From the NCBI GenBank assembly GCA_024280155.1, contig JAJRQQ010000015.1, positions 52,883 through 116,882 of the forward strand: a stretch of DNA of 64,000 nt, read 5' to 3'. The DNA is from Bacteroidota bacterium (GTDB lineage Bacteria; Bacteroidota; Bacteroidia; Flavobacteriales_D; Crocinitomicaceae). Below are positions 1-6,883 of this stretch, in pieces; the stretch's first letter is position 1, and every line of letters starts with the position of its first letter. The translations under genes were made by a program, and so were the position numbers. A model generated the notes under the pieces. The model was not told the DNA's origin, made no database searches, and saw only the letters and a program-made list of their open reading frames with translations.

Positions 1-1336
1 TAACCATTGTATAAGCCCAGTTATTAATTTGATCTGTTCTACCTTTACCTGCATCAGGTCCTGTTGTGTAAGTAACACCTTTTAACGTAGCCAATGTTTC
101 AGACGCTAACATGTGAGAATATCCCATTTTAACAGTAACGCTTTTGTTTACTTTAAATCCAACAGATAAATCAAATTCAGTTCCCAAGAATGAACTCATC
201 GCTTTGTACTCACCTGTATTTGCCAAAACAACTGGATCAAGAACATCATTTCCTGCTAAGAAAATATGCGTATTTAATCCTACATTAAATTTGTTAAACT
301 TATAACCTAGCTTAAAGTAGGCATCATTTAAACCAACATTTCCGTGCGGATTTCCAACATAGAAATAATCCATTAAACCATTGAACTTATGATTTGTTCC
401 AAAAAATGGTGTAAATGCGCGGTTTGTATTTCTGTATGACGCCGTTGTATCTGTCTGACTCTGTCCAGATTGCATTTCAAATCCTAATCCAATTTTAAAC
501 TTATCTGTTAAGTTATAATTTGCTTCTAACCCAATTAAATATGCAGACAATTTATCTTGTCGTATCGTTAAGGTTTTTTGCGGTGTTCCCATCTGAAAGA
601 AACCATTGAAAGTCATTTTTAATTTACCAAAGTTAAATTTCGTGTGAGTACCCATTGTTTGAGTATAGTACATAGCATCATTCGTTACGCCACTCGCTAA
701 AGTATCAAAAGATTGACTACCTAAATTTAAGAACAATAAACTTGTTGTAATTTTATCACTTACCTTATAATTAAACCATGCATAATGCATATCTCTATAA
801 CTTTTTACCAACATATAATCAACTCCAGACAAAGCACCAAATTTATTTGAAGTTTGATTAAAAGCTAAACCTACATGCAATTTCATTTTGTTTTTTTCAT
901 ATTGCAGAACAGCAGCATCATGACTTCTTGCTTGTTGAGCCCAACCAACATTACCGAAAATACGGTGATCATCTAAAATAATCTCTTGACGACCCATTTT
1001 CAATCCTAAATTTTTATTGAAATTTATTTTCCCCCAAGCTTGATGAATTGACATAAAACCATCCGAAACATTTAATTGAGAATTCGCTCCCCATACTCGT
1101 ATATCTTGTACCGAAACATAGAACTCATAATCATCAACTTTATAACCGACATTCAGACGAGTTCTTTGACTAATATGGAATGCACTTGCTTGATTCGTGT
1201 CAGCATTTTCCTTAAAACCATGACGATATTCAGCTCTTGGTCTATATTCGCCATCAAAAGTTAGCTGACCAAAAGAAGTTAAGGAAACTATCCCTAGCAC
1301 TCCAGTTAATAATAATTTTTTAGTAAAACTTTTCAT
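1..1336 (-). CDS. Alginate-export-family outer-membrane beta-barrel protein, 3' end cut by window
   Basis: The frame is open from an ATG to the window edge (445 codons), so the C-terminus is missing. A signal peptide is visible at residues 1-23 (MKSF..., hydrophobic core, cut near SFG-Q). The mature part begins FDGEYRPRAEYRHGF and then alternates short polar/aromatic strands with turns, as in a 16- to 18-strand barrel; GRQEIILDDHRIFGN near residue 115 is typical of the alginate-export (Alginate_exp) family. Such porin-like barrels often sit beside nitrate or nitric-oxide respiration genes in Bacteroidota, but the substrate is unknown and alginate need not be it. A Crp/Fnr-type palindrome and a -7 element lie upstream. 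The family call is by recognition, without a search. Confidence 0.75.
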   Translation of the reverse strand, partial: MKSFTKKLLLTGVLGIVSLTSFGQLTFDGEYRPRAEYRHGFKENADTNQASAFHISQRTRLNVGYKVDDYEFYVSVQDIRVWGANSQLNVSDGFMSIHQAWGKINFNKNLGLKMGRQEIILDDHRIFGNVGWAQQARSHDAAVLQYEKNKMKLHVGLAFNQTSNKFGALSGVDYMLVKSYRDMHYAWFNYKVSDKITTSLLFLNLGSQSFDTLASGVTNDAMYYTQTMGTHTKFNFGKLKMTFNGFFQMGTPQKTLTIRQDKLSAYLIGLEANYNLTDKFKIGLGFEMQSGQSQTDTTASYRNTNRAFTPFFGTNHKFNGLMDYFYVGNPHGNVGLNDAYFKLGYKFNKFNVGLNTHIFLAGNDVLDPVVLANTGEYKAMSSFLGTEFDLSVGFKVNKSVTVKMGYSHMLASETLATLKGVTYTTGPDAGKGRTDQINNWAYTMV

Positions 1337-1360
1337 ATCTTAAATTAATTAAATTAAACT

Positions 1361-1380
1361 ATATCATACTTTTATGATAT
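1361..1380. repeat. Perfect inverted repeat in the 5' leader of the barrel gene
   Basis: ATATCATA and TATGATAT flank the 4-base spacer CTTT. It lies between the predicted transcription start (about 1396) and the ATG at 1336, so it would form an 8-bp hairpin in the leader RNA. Its half-sites run opposite to the Crp/Fnr-type box at 1449-1468, so it may be an mRNA stem or a second operator. Confidence 0.55.
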
Positions 1381-1399
1381 TATTTTTCAAAAACTAGAA

Positions 1400-1407
1400 C
1401 AAATTTA
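1400..1407 (-). promoter_or_regulatory. -7 element of the barrel gene promoter (TAAATTTG)
   Basis: On the minus strand this reads TAAATTTG, a full match to the Bacteroidota TAnnTTTG -7 consensus. No TTG is present at the -33 position, as expected for an activator-dependent promoter. The predicted start is near 1396, which puts the palindrome at 1449-1468 at about -62, a class I activator position. Confidence 0.55.
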
Positions 1408-1448
1408 TAGACTATTGAGATTCTGACATATGAGTTGAGTATGCTATT

Positions 1449-1468
1449 AATATGATAAAAATCATATT
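1449..1468. promoter_or_regulatory. Crp/Fnr-type operator AATATGA-N6-TCATATT
   Basis: A perfect palindrome: AATATGA, six bases TAAAAA, TCATATT. The TGA-N6-TCA core has the spacing of Crp/Fnr-family sites. The same 7-base arms with the same spacing recur upstream of norC at 8682-8701, and a weaker copy precedes moeA. The regulator gene at 6218-6883 is the likely partner. Confidence 0.7.
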
Positions 1469-1794
1469 CCTACTTATTTAACCGAACGCCCATTCTATTT
1501 AACTCTGTTTTCAACCCTTCTATATTTTTAAATTAAGTTTGTTTTTAAAACTCCCTACTGAAACGGTTGAGACACAAGTAAATTGACTGTAAATCAATTT
1601 TTAAAAAAAACAGAAAACGCCTTTATCATTACTAATCAACTTCATCTTTTTTTATGCTTAAGCCACATAAAATTCATCATTTATTTTCGCAACCATAACA
1701 GATCTTTAATTCTGCAGTCATTCTTTTCGCCTATATGTGATTTAAATAAAATTGTAAAACAACATACCTTAAAACCATTTATTTATCACTTACT
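1469..1794. other. Intergenic, no gene seen
   Basis: This is part of a roughly 530-base gap between the divergent barrel gene and moeA. It is very AT-rich. A 72-codon open frame on the plus strand (1583-1801) starts with TTG, has no recognisable protein features and is read as chance. One imperfectly spaced palindrome (1580-1600) is listed separately. Confidence 0.6.
1580..1600. repeat. Inverted repeat AAATTGA-N7-TCAATTT
   Basis: Seven-base perfect arms surround CTGTAAA. It resembles an Fnr box (TTGA-N6-TCAA) but the spacer is one base too long, so I do not call it an operator. It lies in the gap between the barrel gene and moeA. Confidence 0.35.
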
Positions 1795-1814
1795 TTTATG
1801 ATTCATATCGTATT
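1795..1814. promoter_or_regulatory. Weaker Crp/Fnr-type operator upstream of moeA
   Basis: TTTATGA-TTCATA-TCGTATT matches the AATATGA-N6-TCATATT pattern at 11 of 14 arm positions, with the same spacing. Its centre (1804.5) falls about 43 bases before the start predicted from the -7 element at 1836-1843, close to the -41.5 position of class II Crp/Fnr activators. Its function is inferred. Confidence 0.5.
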
Positions 1815-1843
1815 GATATTGTACGAAATAAAGAATATCTTTG
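1813..1843 (+). promoter_or_regulatory. Promoter of the molybdenum-cofactor operon
   Basis: TTG at 1813-1815 (-33) and TATCTTTG at 1836-1843 (-7) are separated by 20 bases and match the Bacteroidota TTG / TAnnTTTG consensus. The -7 element covers the TTG at 1841, arguing that translation of moeA starts at the ATG at 1868 and not at that TTG. Confidence 0.65.
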
Positions 1844-1867
1844 TCCAACAACAAAATAGTCCAAAAT

Positions 1868-3046
1868 ATGATTAGTGTTCAAGAAGCATTCGACAACATA
1901 ACTAAAAATGTAAACGTTAGTCCGATTAAGAATATTGAAACGCAATACTCACTTGGACAAGTTCTCGCTGAAGATGTGTATTCTCCTATTAATATGCCTC
2001 CTTTTAATCAATCGGCTATGGATGGTTACGCTATTGGCGATATCGAATCTGATTCTTTTTCTGTCATTGGCGAAATTCAAGCAGGCGCAAATAGTAGTCA
2101 CATAAAACTTCAAAAAGGTGAAGCTATTCGGATTTTTACTGGAGGAATGGTGCCTCAAGGTACTGCAACAGTTGTGAAACAAGAAATTGTTGAGGTAAAA
2201 GATAAAATCATTCGAATTACAGAAGAGATAAAAGAAAATCAAAATATTCGTCCGTTGGGTGAACAAATAGAAGAAGGTGAACTTGCTTTAGAAAAGGGAA
2301 CTGTAATTGATGCTGGAGTGATTGGTTATTTATATGGTATCGGTATTCACCAAATAGATGTTTATTCCAAACCAAAAACAATCGTTATTGCGACTGGTAA
2401 CGAATTAACTAAACCAGGCAAAGAATTATCTCCTGGCAAAATATACGAATCAAACACCTACACTATTCAAGCTGCACTGAATGAAATTGGCATTGATGCA
2501 ACAATCAAAACTGTTGAGGATGATTATGATTCTACTCGAGAAATCATTCAAAATGCTATTGAAGATTATGATTTAGTCATTCTAACCGGAGGGATATCTG
2601 TAGGTGATTATGATTTTGTAGGAAAAGCAGTGAATGAGATAGGTGTGGAGCAAATTTTCTACAAAGTAAAGCAGAAACCGGGTAAACCTATCTATTTTGG
2701 GAAAAAAGATAAAACCATCGTTTTTGGACTACCTGGTAATCCTGCAGCAGCTTTGTCGTGTTTTTACATTTACATTACTCCTGCAATACGGAAATATCAG
2801 GGATTTAAAGATTTAACACTTAAAAAAAGATCACTCAAACTTTCTGCCGATTATCAAAAAACGAAGAAACTTTCTCATTTCCTGAAAGCATTCTACAAAG
2901 ATAATGAAGTTGGAATTCTAAACAGTCAAAGCTCTGCGATGCTCAGTTCATTTGCAACCGCAAACTGCTTACTTTTTCTCGAAGAAGGAAAAGAAGAATG
3001 GAAAAAAGGGGAAATTGTTGAGGCATATATTCTTCCAAAATTTTAA
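1868..3046 (+). CDS. moeA: Molybdopterin molybdotransferase MoeA
   Basis: MoeA inserts molybdate into adenylylated molybdopterin, the last common step of molybdenum-cofactor synthesis. From the ATG the protein has 392 residues and begins MISVQEAF, the usual MoeA N-terminus; an upstream in-frame TTG at 1841 overlaps the promoter -7 element and is rejected. Visible motifs are MPPFNQSAMDGYA near the N-terminus, TGGISVGDYD at 240-249 (molybdopterin-binding domain) and GLPGNPAAAL from 287. It is the first gene of a tight six-gene cofactor operon, with the next ATG directly after its TAA. A Crp/Fnr-type box and a matched promoter precede it, suggesting induction under respiratory change. The assignment is firm. 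Confidence 0.95.
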   Translation: MISVQEAFDNITKNVNVSPIKNIETQYSLGQVLAEDVYSPINMPPFNQSAMDGYAIGDIESDSFSVIGEIQAGANSSHIKLQKGEAIRIFTGGMVPQGTATVVKQEIVEVKDKIIRITEEIKENQNIRPLGEQIEEGELALEKGTVIDAGVIGYLYGIGIHQIDVYSKPKTIVIATGNELTKPGKELSPGKIYESNTYTIQAALNEIGIDATIKTVEDDYDSTREIIQNAIEDYDLVILTGGISVGDYDFVGKAVNEIGVEQIFYKVKQKPGKPIYFGKKDKTIVFGLPGNPAAALSCFYIYITPAIRKYQGFKDLTLKKRSLKLSADYQKTKKLSHFLKAFYKDNEVGILNSQSSAMLSSFATANCLLFLEEGKEEWKKGEIVEAYILPKF

Positions 3047-3619
3047 ATGAATTACACAGGAATCATATTAGCCGGAGGGAAAAGCTCTCGCATGGGGGAA
3101 GATAAAGGTTTACTCCTTTTGAACGGTGTTCCAATGGTGCAACACCTCATTCATCTTTTTGAAGAATTAAAAATTCCTACAATCATTATTGCAAACAATT
3201 CAGAATACAAACAATTCAATCTACCTATTTTCAATGATATCGTTGAAGAAAAAGGACCTGCTGGTGGAATTCTAACAGGGCTTACTCATTCTCCAACAGA
3301 GAAAAACATCATTGTAAGTTGCGATTCTCCATTTGTAACGAAAGAATTAATACTATTTCTTATAAAGTCGCACCAAGAGAATCAAGTAACGATTCCTTTC
3401 TACCAAAATAGAATTCATCCTTTAATCGGTATTTACGAAAAATCTGCTCGTCGCATTATTCAGAGCTGTATTGAGCGTAAACAGTTGAAAATTCGATTCA
3501 TTTTGGAGGAATTAAATACACGTCAGATTGAAATTCCTGAACACATTGCGCAGAATGGGAAATCGTTGACAAATATCAACACAAAAGAAGAACTAAATCA
3601 ATTAAAAAATGAAGATTAA
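3047..3619 (+). CDS. mobA: Molybdenum cofactor guanylyltransferase MobA
   Basis: MobA joins GMP from GTP to molybdopterin, giving the MGD (bis-MGD) cofactor used by DMSO-reductase-family enzymes such as nitrate reductases. The N-terminus carries the nucleotidyltransferase signature GIILAGGKSSRMGEDKG (residues 5-21), and VSCDSPFV in the middle matches the metal-binding CDxPF site. Length (190 residues) is normal. It starts immediately after the moeA stop and its 3' end overlaps moaD by 11 bases, so translation is probably coupled. Its presence implies at least one MGD-dependent enzyme in the genome; none lies within this window. Confidence 0.93.
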   Translation: MNYTGIILAGGKSSRMGEDKGLLLLNGVPMVQHLIHLFEELKIPTIIIANNSEYKQFNLPIFNDIVEEKGPAGGILTGLTHSPTEKNIIVSCDSPFVTKELILFLIKSHQENQVTIPFYQNRIHPLIGIYEKSARRIIQSCIERKQLKIRFILEELNTRQIEIPEHIAQNGKSLTNINTKEELNQLKNED

Positions 3620-3836
3620 AGTCGTATATTTCGGATTGATTGTGGATGCTATAAAAATTGAATCTGAACAAATTGATAGAGGTGAATTTTCAACTAATTT
3701 GAACACATTCTTTGAAGCAAGACACACTGAATTAAAAAAGATAAACTATAAAATTGCCGTTGATGGTGAATTTTCGAACGAAATTTCGGAAACCACACAA
3801 GAAATTGCACTTTTCCCTCCATTTGCAGGAGGTTAA
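3609..3836 (+). CDS. moaD: Molybdopterin synthase small subunit MoaD
   Basis: A 75-residue ubiquitin-fold sulfur carrier. It ends FPPFAGG, the Gly-Gly tail that is adenylylated and thiocarboxylated before donating sulfur to precursor Z together with MoaE. The start overlaps mobA by 11 bases and moaE follows after nine bases. Sequence similarity is low, as usual for MoaD, but the C-terminal tail and position between mobA and moaE make the call secure. The activating enzyme MoeB is not in this operon and must come from elsewhere. Confidence 0.9.
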   Translation: MKIKVVYFGLIVDAIKIESEQIDRGEFSTNLNTFFEARHTELKKINYKIAVDGEFSNEISETTQEIALFPPFAGG

Positions 3837-3845
3837 AAAAATAAT

Positions 3846-4274
3846 ATGAAAAATTGTTTTAAAGAAGGACCAATCACATCTGATTTTATCGGTCAATCAA
3901 TTGCACATCATCAAGTCAAAACAAACATTGGCGCACATCAAATCTTTCTTGGACAAGTTAGAATGGATGAAATTGAAGGAAAGAAAGTCGTTGCCATTGA
4001 TTATTCTGCCCACGAAGAAATGGCCAACAAAGCATTTCACGAAATTAGAGAATCTGCATTTGACAAATTCGATTTGACATGTATGCATATATATCATAGC
4101 AAAGGAATTGTGAAAGCTGGAGAAATTTGCCTTTTTGTTTTTGTGTCCTCTGCACATCGCAAAGCGGCACAAGAAGCCATCGAATATTTGGTGGAAGAAA
4201 TAAAAGCAAAAGCACCTATTTTTGGAAAAGAAATTTTAGAAGACGAATCCTACGTTTGGAAAGAAAATAAATAG
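3846..4274 (+). CDS. moaE: Molybdopterin synthase catalytic subunit MoaE
   Basis: MoaE converts cyclic pyranopterin monophosphate to molybdopterin using sulfur from MoaD. The 142-residue protein shows the family blocks FLGQVR, YSAHEEMA and VSSAHRKAAQEAIEYLVEE, followed by the C-terminal lysine-rich KAPIFGKEILEDESYVW segment containing the catalytic lysine. It is cotranscribed with moaD upstream and moaCB three bases downstream. Nothing is unusual in length or composition. Confidence 0.93.
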   Translation: MKNCFKEGPITSDFIGQSIAHHQVKTNIGAHQIFLGQVRMDEIEGKKVVAIDYSAHEEMANKAFHEIRESAFDKFDLTCMHIYHSKGIVKAGEICLFVFVSSAHRKAAQEAIEYLVEEIKAKAPIFGKEILEDESYVWKENK

Positions 4275-4277
4275 ATT

Positions 4278-5189
4278 ATGGTTGAAATAACGCACAAAAA
4301 TACGACATTACGAATAGCAACAGCCGAAGCAACGGTACGAGTTAGCAAGCAAGAGACCATTGATGCCATAAAAAATGACTTAGTTCCGAAAGGAAATGTT
4401 TTTGAAATGGCGAAAACAGCTGGTTTGTTTGCAGTTAAAAAAACATCGGACATTATTCCTGACTGTCACCCCTTACCTGTCGAATACACAGGTGTTTCTT
4501 ACGCTATTGATGGATTAGAAATTAAAATCACCATCGATGTCAAAACCATTTATCGAACAGGAGTCGAAGTTGAAGCAATGCACGGAGCAAGCGTTATCGC
4601 ATTAACCATGTACGATATGTTAAAACCAATTGACAAAGGCATTGAAATTCAAAACATTCGTTTGGTAAAGAAGAAAGGTGGTAAATCTGATTTTAAAGAT
4701 AAATTTAGAAAAGATCTAACCGCAGCAGTTTACGTTTGTTCAGACAGTATTTCAGCAGGGAAAAAAGAAGACCGAGCAGGGAAATCAATCATTGAGAAAT
4801 TGAAATCTTATGCTGTAGAAGTGGTTGAATACACCATTATTCCAGATGAGAAAGAAGATATTCAATCTTCCGTTTTAAAACACACCGAAAAAGGAACAGA
4901 CCTCATCATTTTCACAGGCGGAACAGGATTATCGAAACGAGATATTACTCCGGAGTCCATTCTTCCGCTTTTGGACCGAGAAATTCCAGGAATTAGTGAA
5001 GCGATGCGAAATTACGGACAAGAAAGAACACCTTATTCTATGCTTTCGAGAAGTTTAGCAGGAGTAAAAGATGAGAGTTTAATTCTTGCGTTACCGGGTT
5101 CAACAAAAGGAGCATCAGAATCTATGGATGCATTATTCCCTGCGTTATTGCATATTTTTAGAATTTTTAAAGGAGCGCAACACGAATAG
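4278..5189 (+). CDS. moaCB: Bifunctional MoaC-MoaB fusion protein
   Basis: Two enzymes are fused in 303 residues. Residues 1-150 are MoaC, which with MoaA makes cyclic pyranopterin monophosphate: PDCHPLPVEYTGV, VEAMHGASVIALTMYDMLKPID and KKKGGKSDF are its conserved blocks. Residues about 155-303 are a MoaB/MogA domain, which adenylylates molybdopterin before MoeA acts: TGGTGLSKRDITPE and ALPGSTKGASES are its binding motifs. The fusion explains why no separate moaC or moaB/mogA occurs in the operon. Both halves keep their key motifs, so both are probably active. The neighbour moaA starts 24 bases downstream. Confidence 0.93.
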   Translation: MVEITHKNTTLRIATAEATVRVSKQETIDAIKNDLVPKGNVFEMAKTAGLFAVKKTSDIIPDCHPLPVEYTGVSYAIDGLEIKITIDVKTIYRTGVEVEAMHGASVIALTMYDMLKPIDKGIEIQNIRLVKKKGGKSDFKDKFRKDLTAAVYVCSDSISAGKKEDRAGKSIIEKLKSYAVEVVEYTIIPDEKEDIQSSVLKHTEKGTDLIIFTGGTGLSKRDITPESILPLLDREIPGISEAMRNYGQERTPYSMLSRSLAGVKDESLILALPGSTKGASESMDALFPALLHIFRIFKGAQHE

Positions 5190-5213
5190 TTGTTGTACAT
5201 TTGACACTACAAA

Positions 5214-6215
5214 ATGAACTCAACTCCTCAACATATCGTAGATAAATTTGGTCGTGTACACGATTACCTCAGAATTTCTCTGACGGAACGGTGTAATCTT
5301 CGCTGTTTCTACTGCATGCCAGAAGAAGGAATTGAATTGCGTGACAAGTCAGCGTTTATGAGCGCCGAAGAATTGATTGATATTGCGAAAACATTTGTGT
5401 CGTTAGGTGTAAAAAAAATTCGATTAACGGGAGGAGAACCTTTGATTAAGAAAAATGCAGCATTCATTCTTCGAGAATTAGGAAAACTACCGGTAGAGGT
5501 AACGCTCACAACCAATGCAGTGAATGTCGATCGATTTATCGATGTGATGAAAGAAGCTGGAATAAAATCTATTAATGTCAGCTTGGATTCATTAAAAGAA
5601 GAACGATTTAACGCTATTTCTCGACGTAATTATTTCCAGAAAATAACGGAGAATATCGATTTATTGTTAGAGAATGGATTTCATGTTAAGCTCAACGTTG
5701 TCGTTATTCGAGGGACAAATGATGATGAGATTGTTGACTTTATTGAATGGACAAAAAAAACTCCGATCCATGTTCGATTTATCGAATTTATGCCTTTTGA
5801 TGGAAATAAATGGAATTGGGAAAAGAAAGTTTCTTTCAAAGAGATTTTACAGCAAGTCACAGCTCATTATGGAGAAAATGGCTTCTATCAATTGAAAGAC
5901 AAACCTAATCGGACTTCTCGTTGTTTTAAATTAGCCAATTCAAAAGGAACATTTGGAATTATTAGCTCTGTAACAAATCCATTCTGTGATACATGTAATC
6001 GAATTCGTTTAACTGCAGATGGGAAAATTAAAAACTGTTTATTCTCGAATGATGAAATAGATTTACTTTCATTACACAGAAAAAAGTTACCTTTATTACC
6101 AGCTATTATAGATGCCATTCAAAGCAAAGATAAAAAACGCGCAGGATTGGGTGAATTTAATGATAAAATGGCGGAGAAATTACAAAACAGATCTATGATC
6201 ACAATTGGAGGGTAA
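5214..6215 (+). CDS. moaA: GTP 3',8-cyclase MoaA (radical SAM)
   Basis: MoaA begins cofactor synthesis by rearranging GTP with a SAM-derived radical. The radical-SAM cluster cysteines are C27, C31 and C34 (CNLRCFYC), followed by LTGGEPL, the SAM-binding motif. The second [4Fe-4S] cluster, which binds GTP, uses C258, C261 and C275. The protein ends in the Gly-Gly pair (332-333) needed for catalysis in this family. At 333 residues it is full length. It ends two bases before the Crp/Fnr regulator ATG, so both are on one transcript. Confidence 0.95.
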   Translation: MNSTPQHIVDKFGRVHDYLRISLTERCNLRCFYCMPEEGIELRDKSAFMSAEELIDIAKTFVSLGVKKIRLTGGEPLIKKNAAFILRELGKLPVEVTLTTNAVNVDRFIDVMKEAGIKSINVSLDSLKEERFNAISRRNYFQKITENIDLLLENGFHVKLNVVVIRGTNDDEIVDFIEWTKKTPIHVRFIEFMPFDGNKWNWEKKVSFKEILQQVTAHYGENGFYQLKDKPNRTSRCFKLANSKGTFGIISSVTNPFCDTCNRIRLTADGKIKNCLFSNDEIDLLSLHRKKLPLLPAIIDAIQSKDKKRAGLGEFNDKMAEKLQNRSMITIGG

Positions 6216-6217
6216 AC

Positions 6218-6883
6218 ATGCATTCAATCATTGAAAAATACTGTACAGAAGAATGGAGAGACTTTGTTAATTTTCATAGTAAAGTTATCAAAGTAGAGCG
6301 TGAAAAACATATTTTCTCCATAGGAGATGATGTAAAAGGCCTCTATTTTATTCAAACTGGAAAGGTTAAAATAATGAAACGAATTCCTAGTGGAAAAACA
6401 AGAATTATCCGACTGGCAGCCGATGGTGACATTATTGGACACAGAGGTTTTGGAGGAACTTGGGAATATTCAATTACTGCTCAAACATTAGAAGACACTG
6501 AACTACTATTCATTCCTCTGAACATTTTTGACCAAACCGTTAAGGCCAATCCTGATTTTGGTTTTTTCATGATGATGTTTTTCGCCGAAGAACTAAGGAA
6601 TGCAGAAAAATTATCTTATCAATGTCCCGTAAAAAACCTCGTTGCATCAAGTCTTTATAACAGCTTAAAAATCTTCGGGTTAAAAAAAGACAGTACAGAA
6701 TTAGCATATACTCTCTCGCGAAAAGATATTGCAAGTATGGTTGGAACAACTTATGAATCGGTCATTCGTTCGTTATCAGAACTACAAAAAGAAGGTATCA
6801 TACGTATCGATGGTAAAAAAATTCATGTACTCGACAGAAAAAGTCTTAAACAATCGTCAGGTGTTCTAACACCACTGAATTAG
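6218..6883 (+). CDS. Crp/Fnr-family transcriptional regulator
   Basis: A 221-residue protein: an N-terminal cyclic-nucleotide-binding beta-roll (GLYFIQTGKVKI, residues 41-52), a long dimerisation helix and a C-terminal winged helix-turn-helix (TLSRKDIASMVGTTYESVIR, 165-184). The recognition helix keeps E180 and R184, aligned with Fnr E209 and R213, which read the TGA core; the Fnr serine at 212 is replaced by I183. Only two cysteines (C9, C136) are present, too few for an Fnr [4Fe-4S] cluster, so oxygen sensing by that route is unlikely; haem-based NO sensing as in Dnr is possible but unproven. It closes the cofactor operon and overlaps the convergent norB end by four bases. Matching boxes lie upstream of the barrel gene, norC and moeA. 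Confidence 0.88.
   Translation: MHSIIEKYCTEEWRDFVNFHSKVIKVEREKHIFSIGDDVKGLYFIQTGKVKIMKRIPSGKTRIIRLAADGDIIGHRGFGGTWEYSITAQTLEDTELLFIPLNIFDQTVKANPDFGFFMMMFFAEELRNAEKLSYQCPVKNLVASSLYNSLKIFGLKKDSTELAYTLSRKDIASMVGTTYESVIRSLSELQKEGIIRIDGKKIHVLDRKSLKQSSGVLTPLN

Noticed and set aside
1580..1600. TTGA-N7-TCAA as an Fnr box
   Set aside because: The spacer is one base longer than in Fnr-type sites and no matching -7 element lies at a usual distance; kept only as a repeat.
1583..1801. 72-codon open frame upstream of moeA
   Set aside because: It starts with TTG, has no domain features, ends inside the moeA promoter region, and lies in very AT-rich DNA where chance frames are common.
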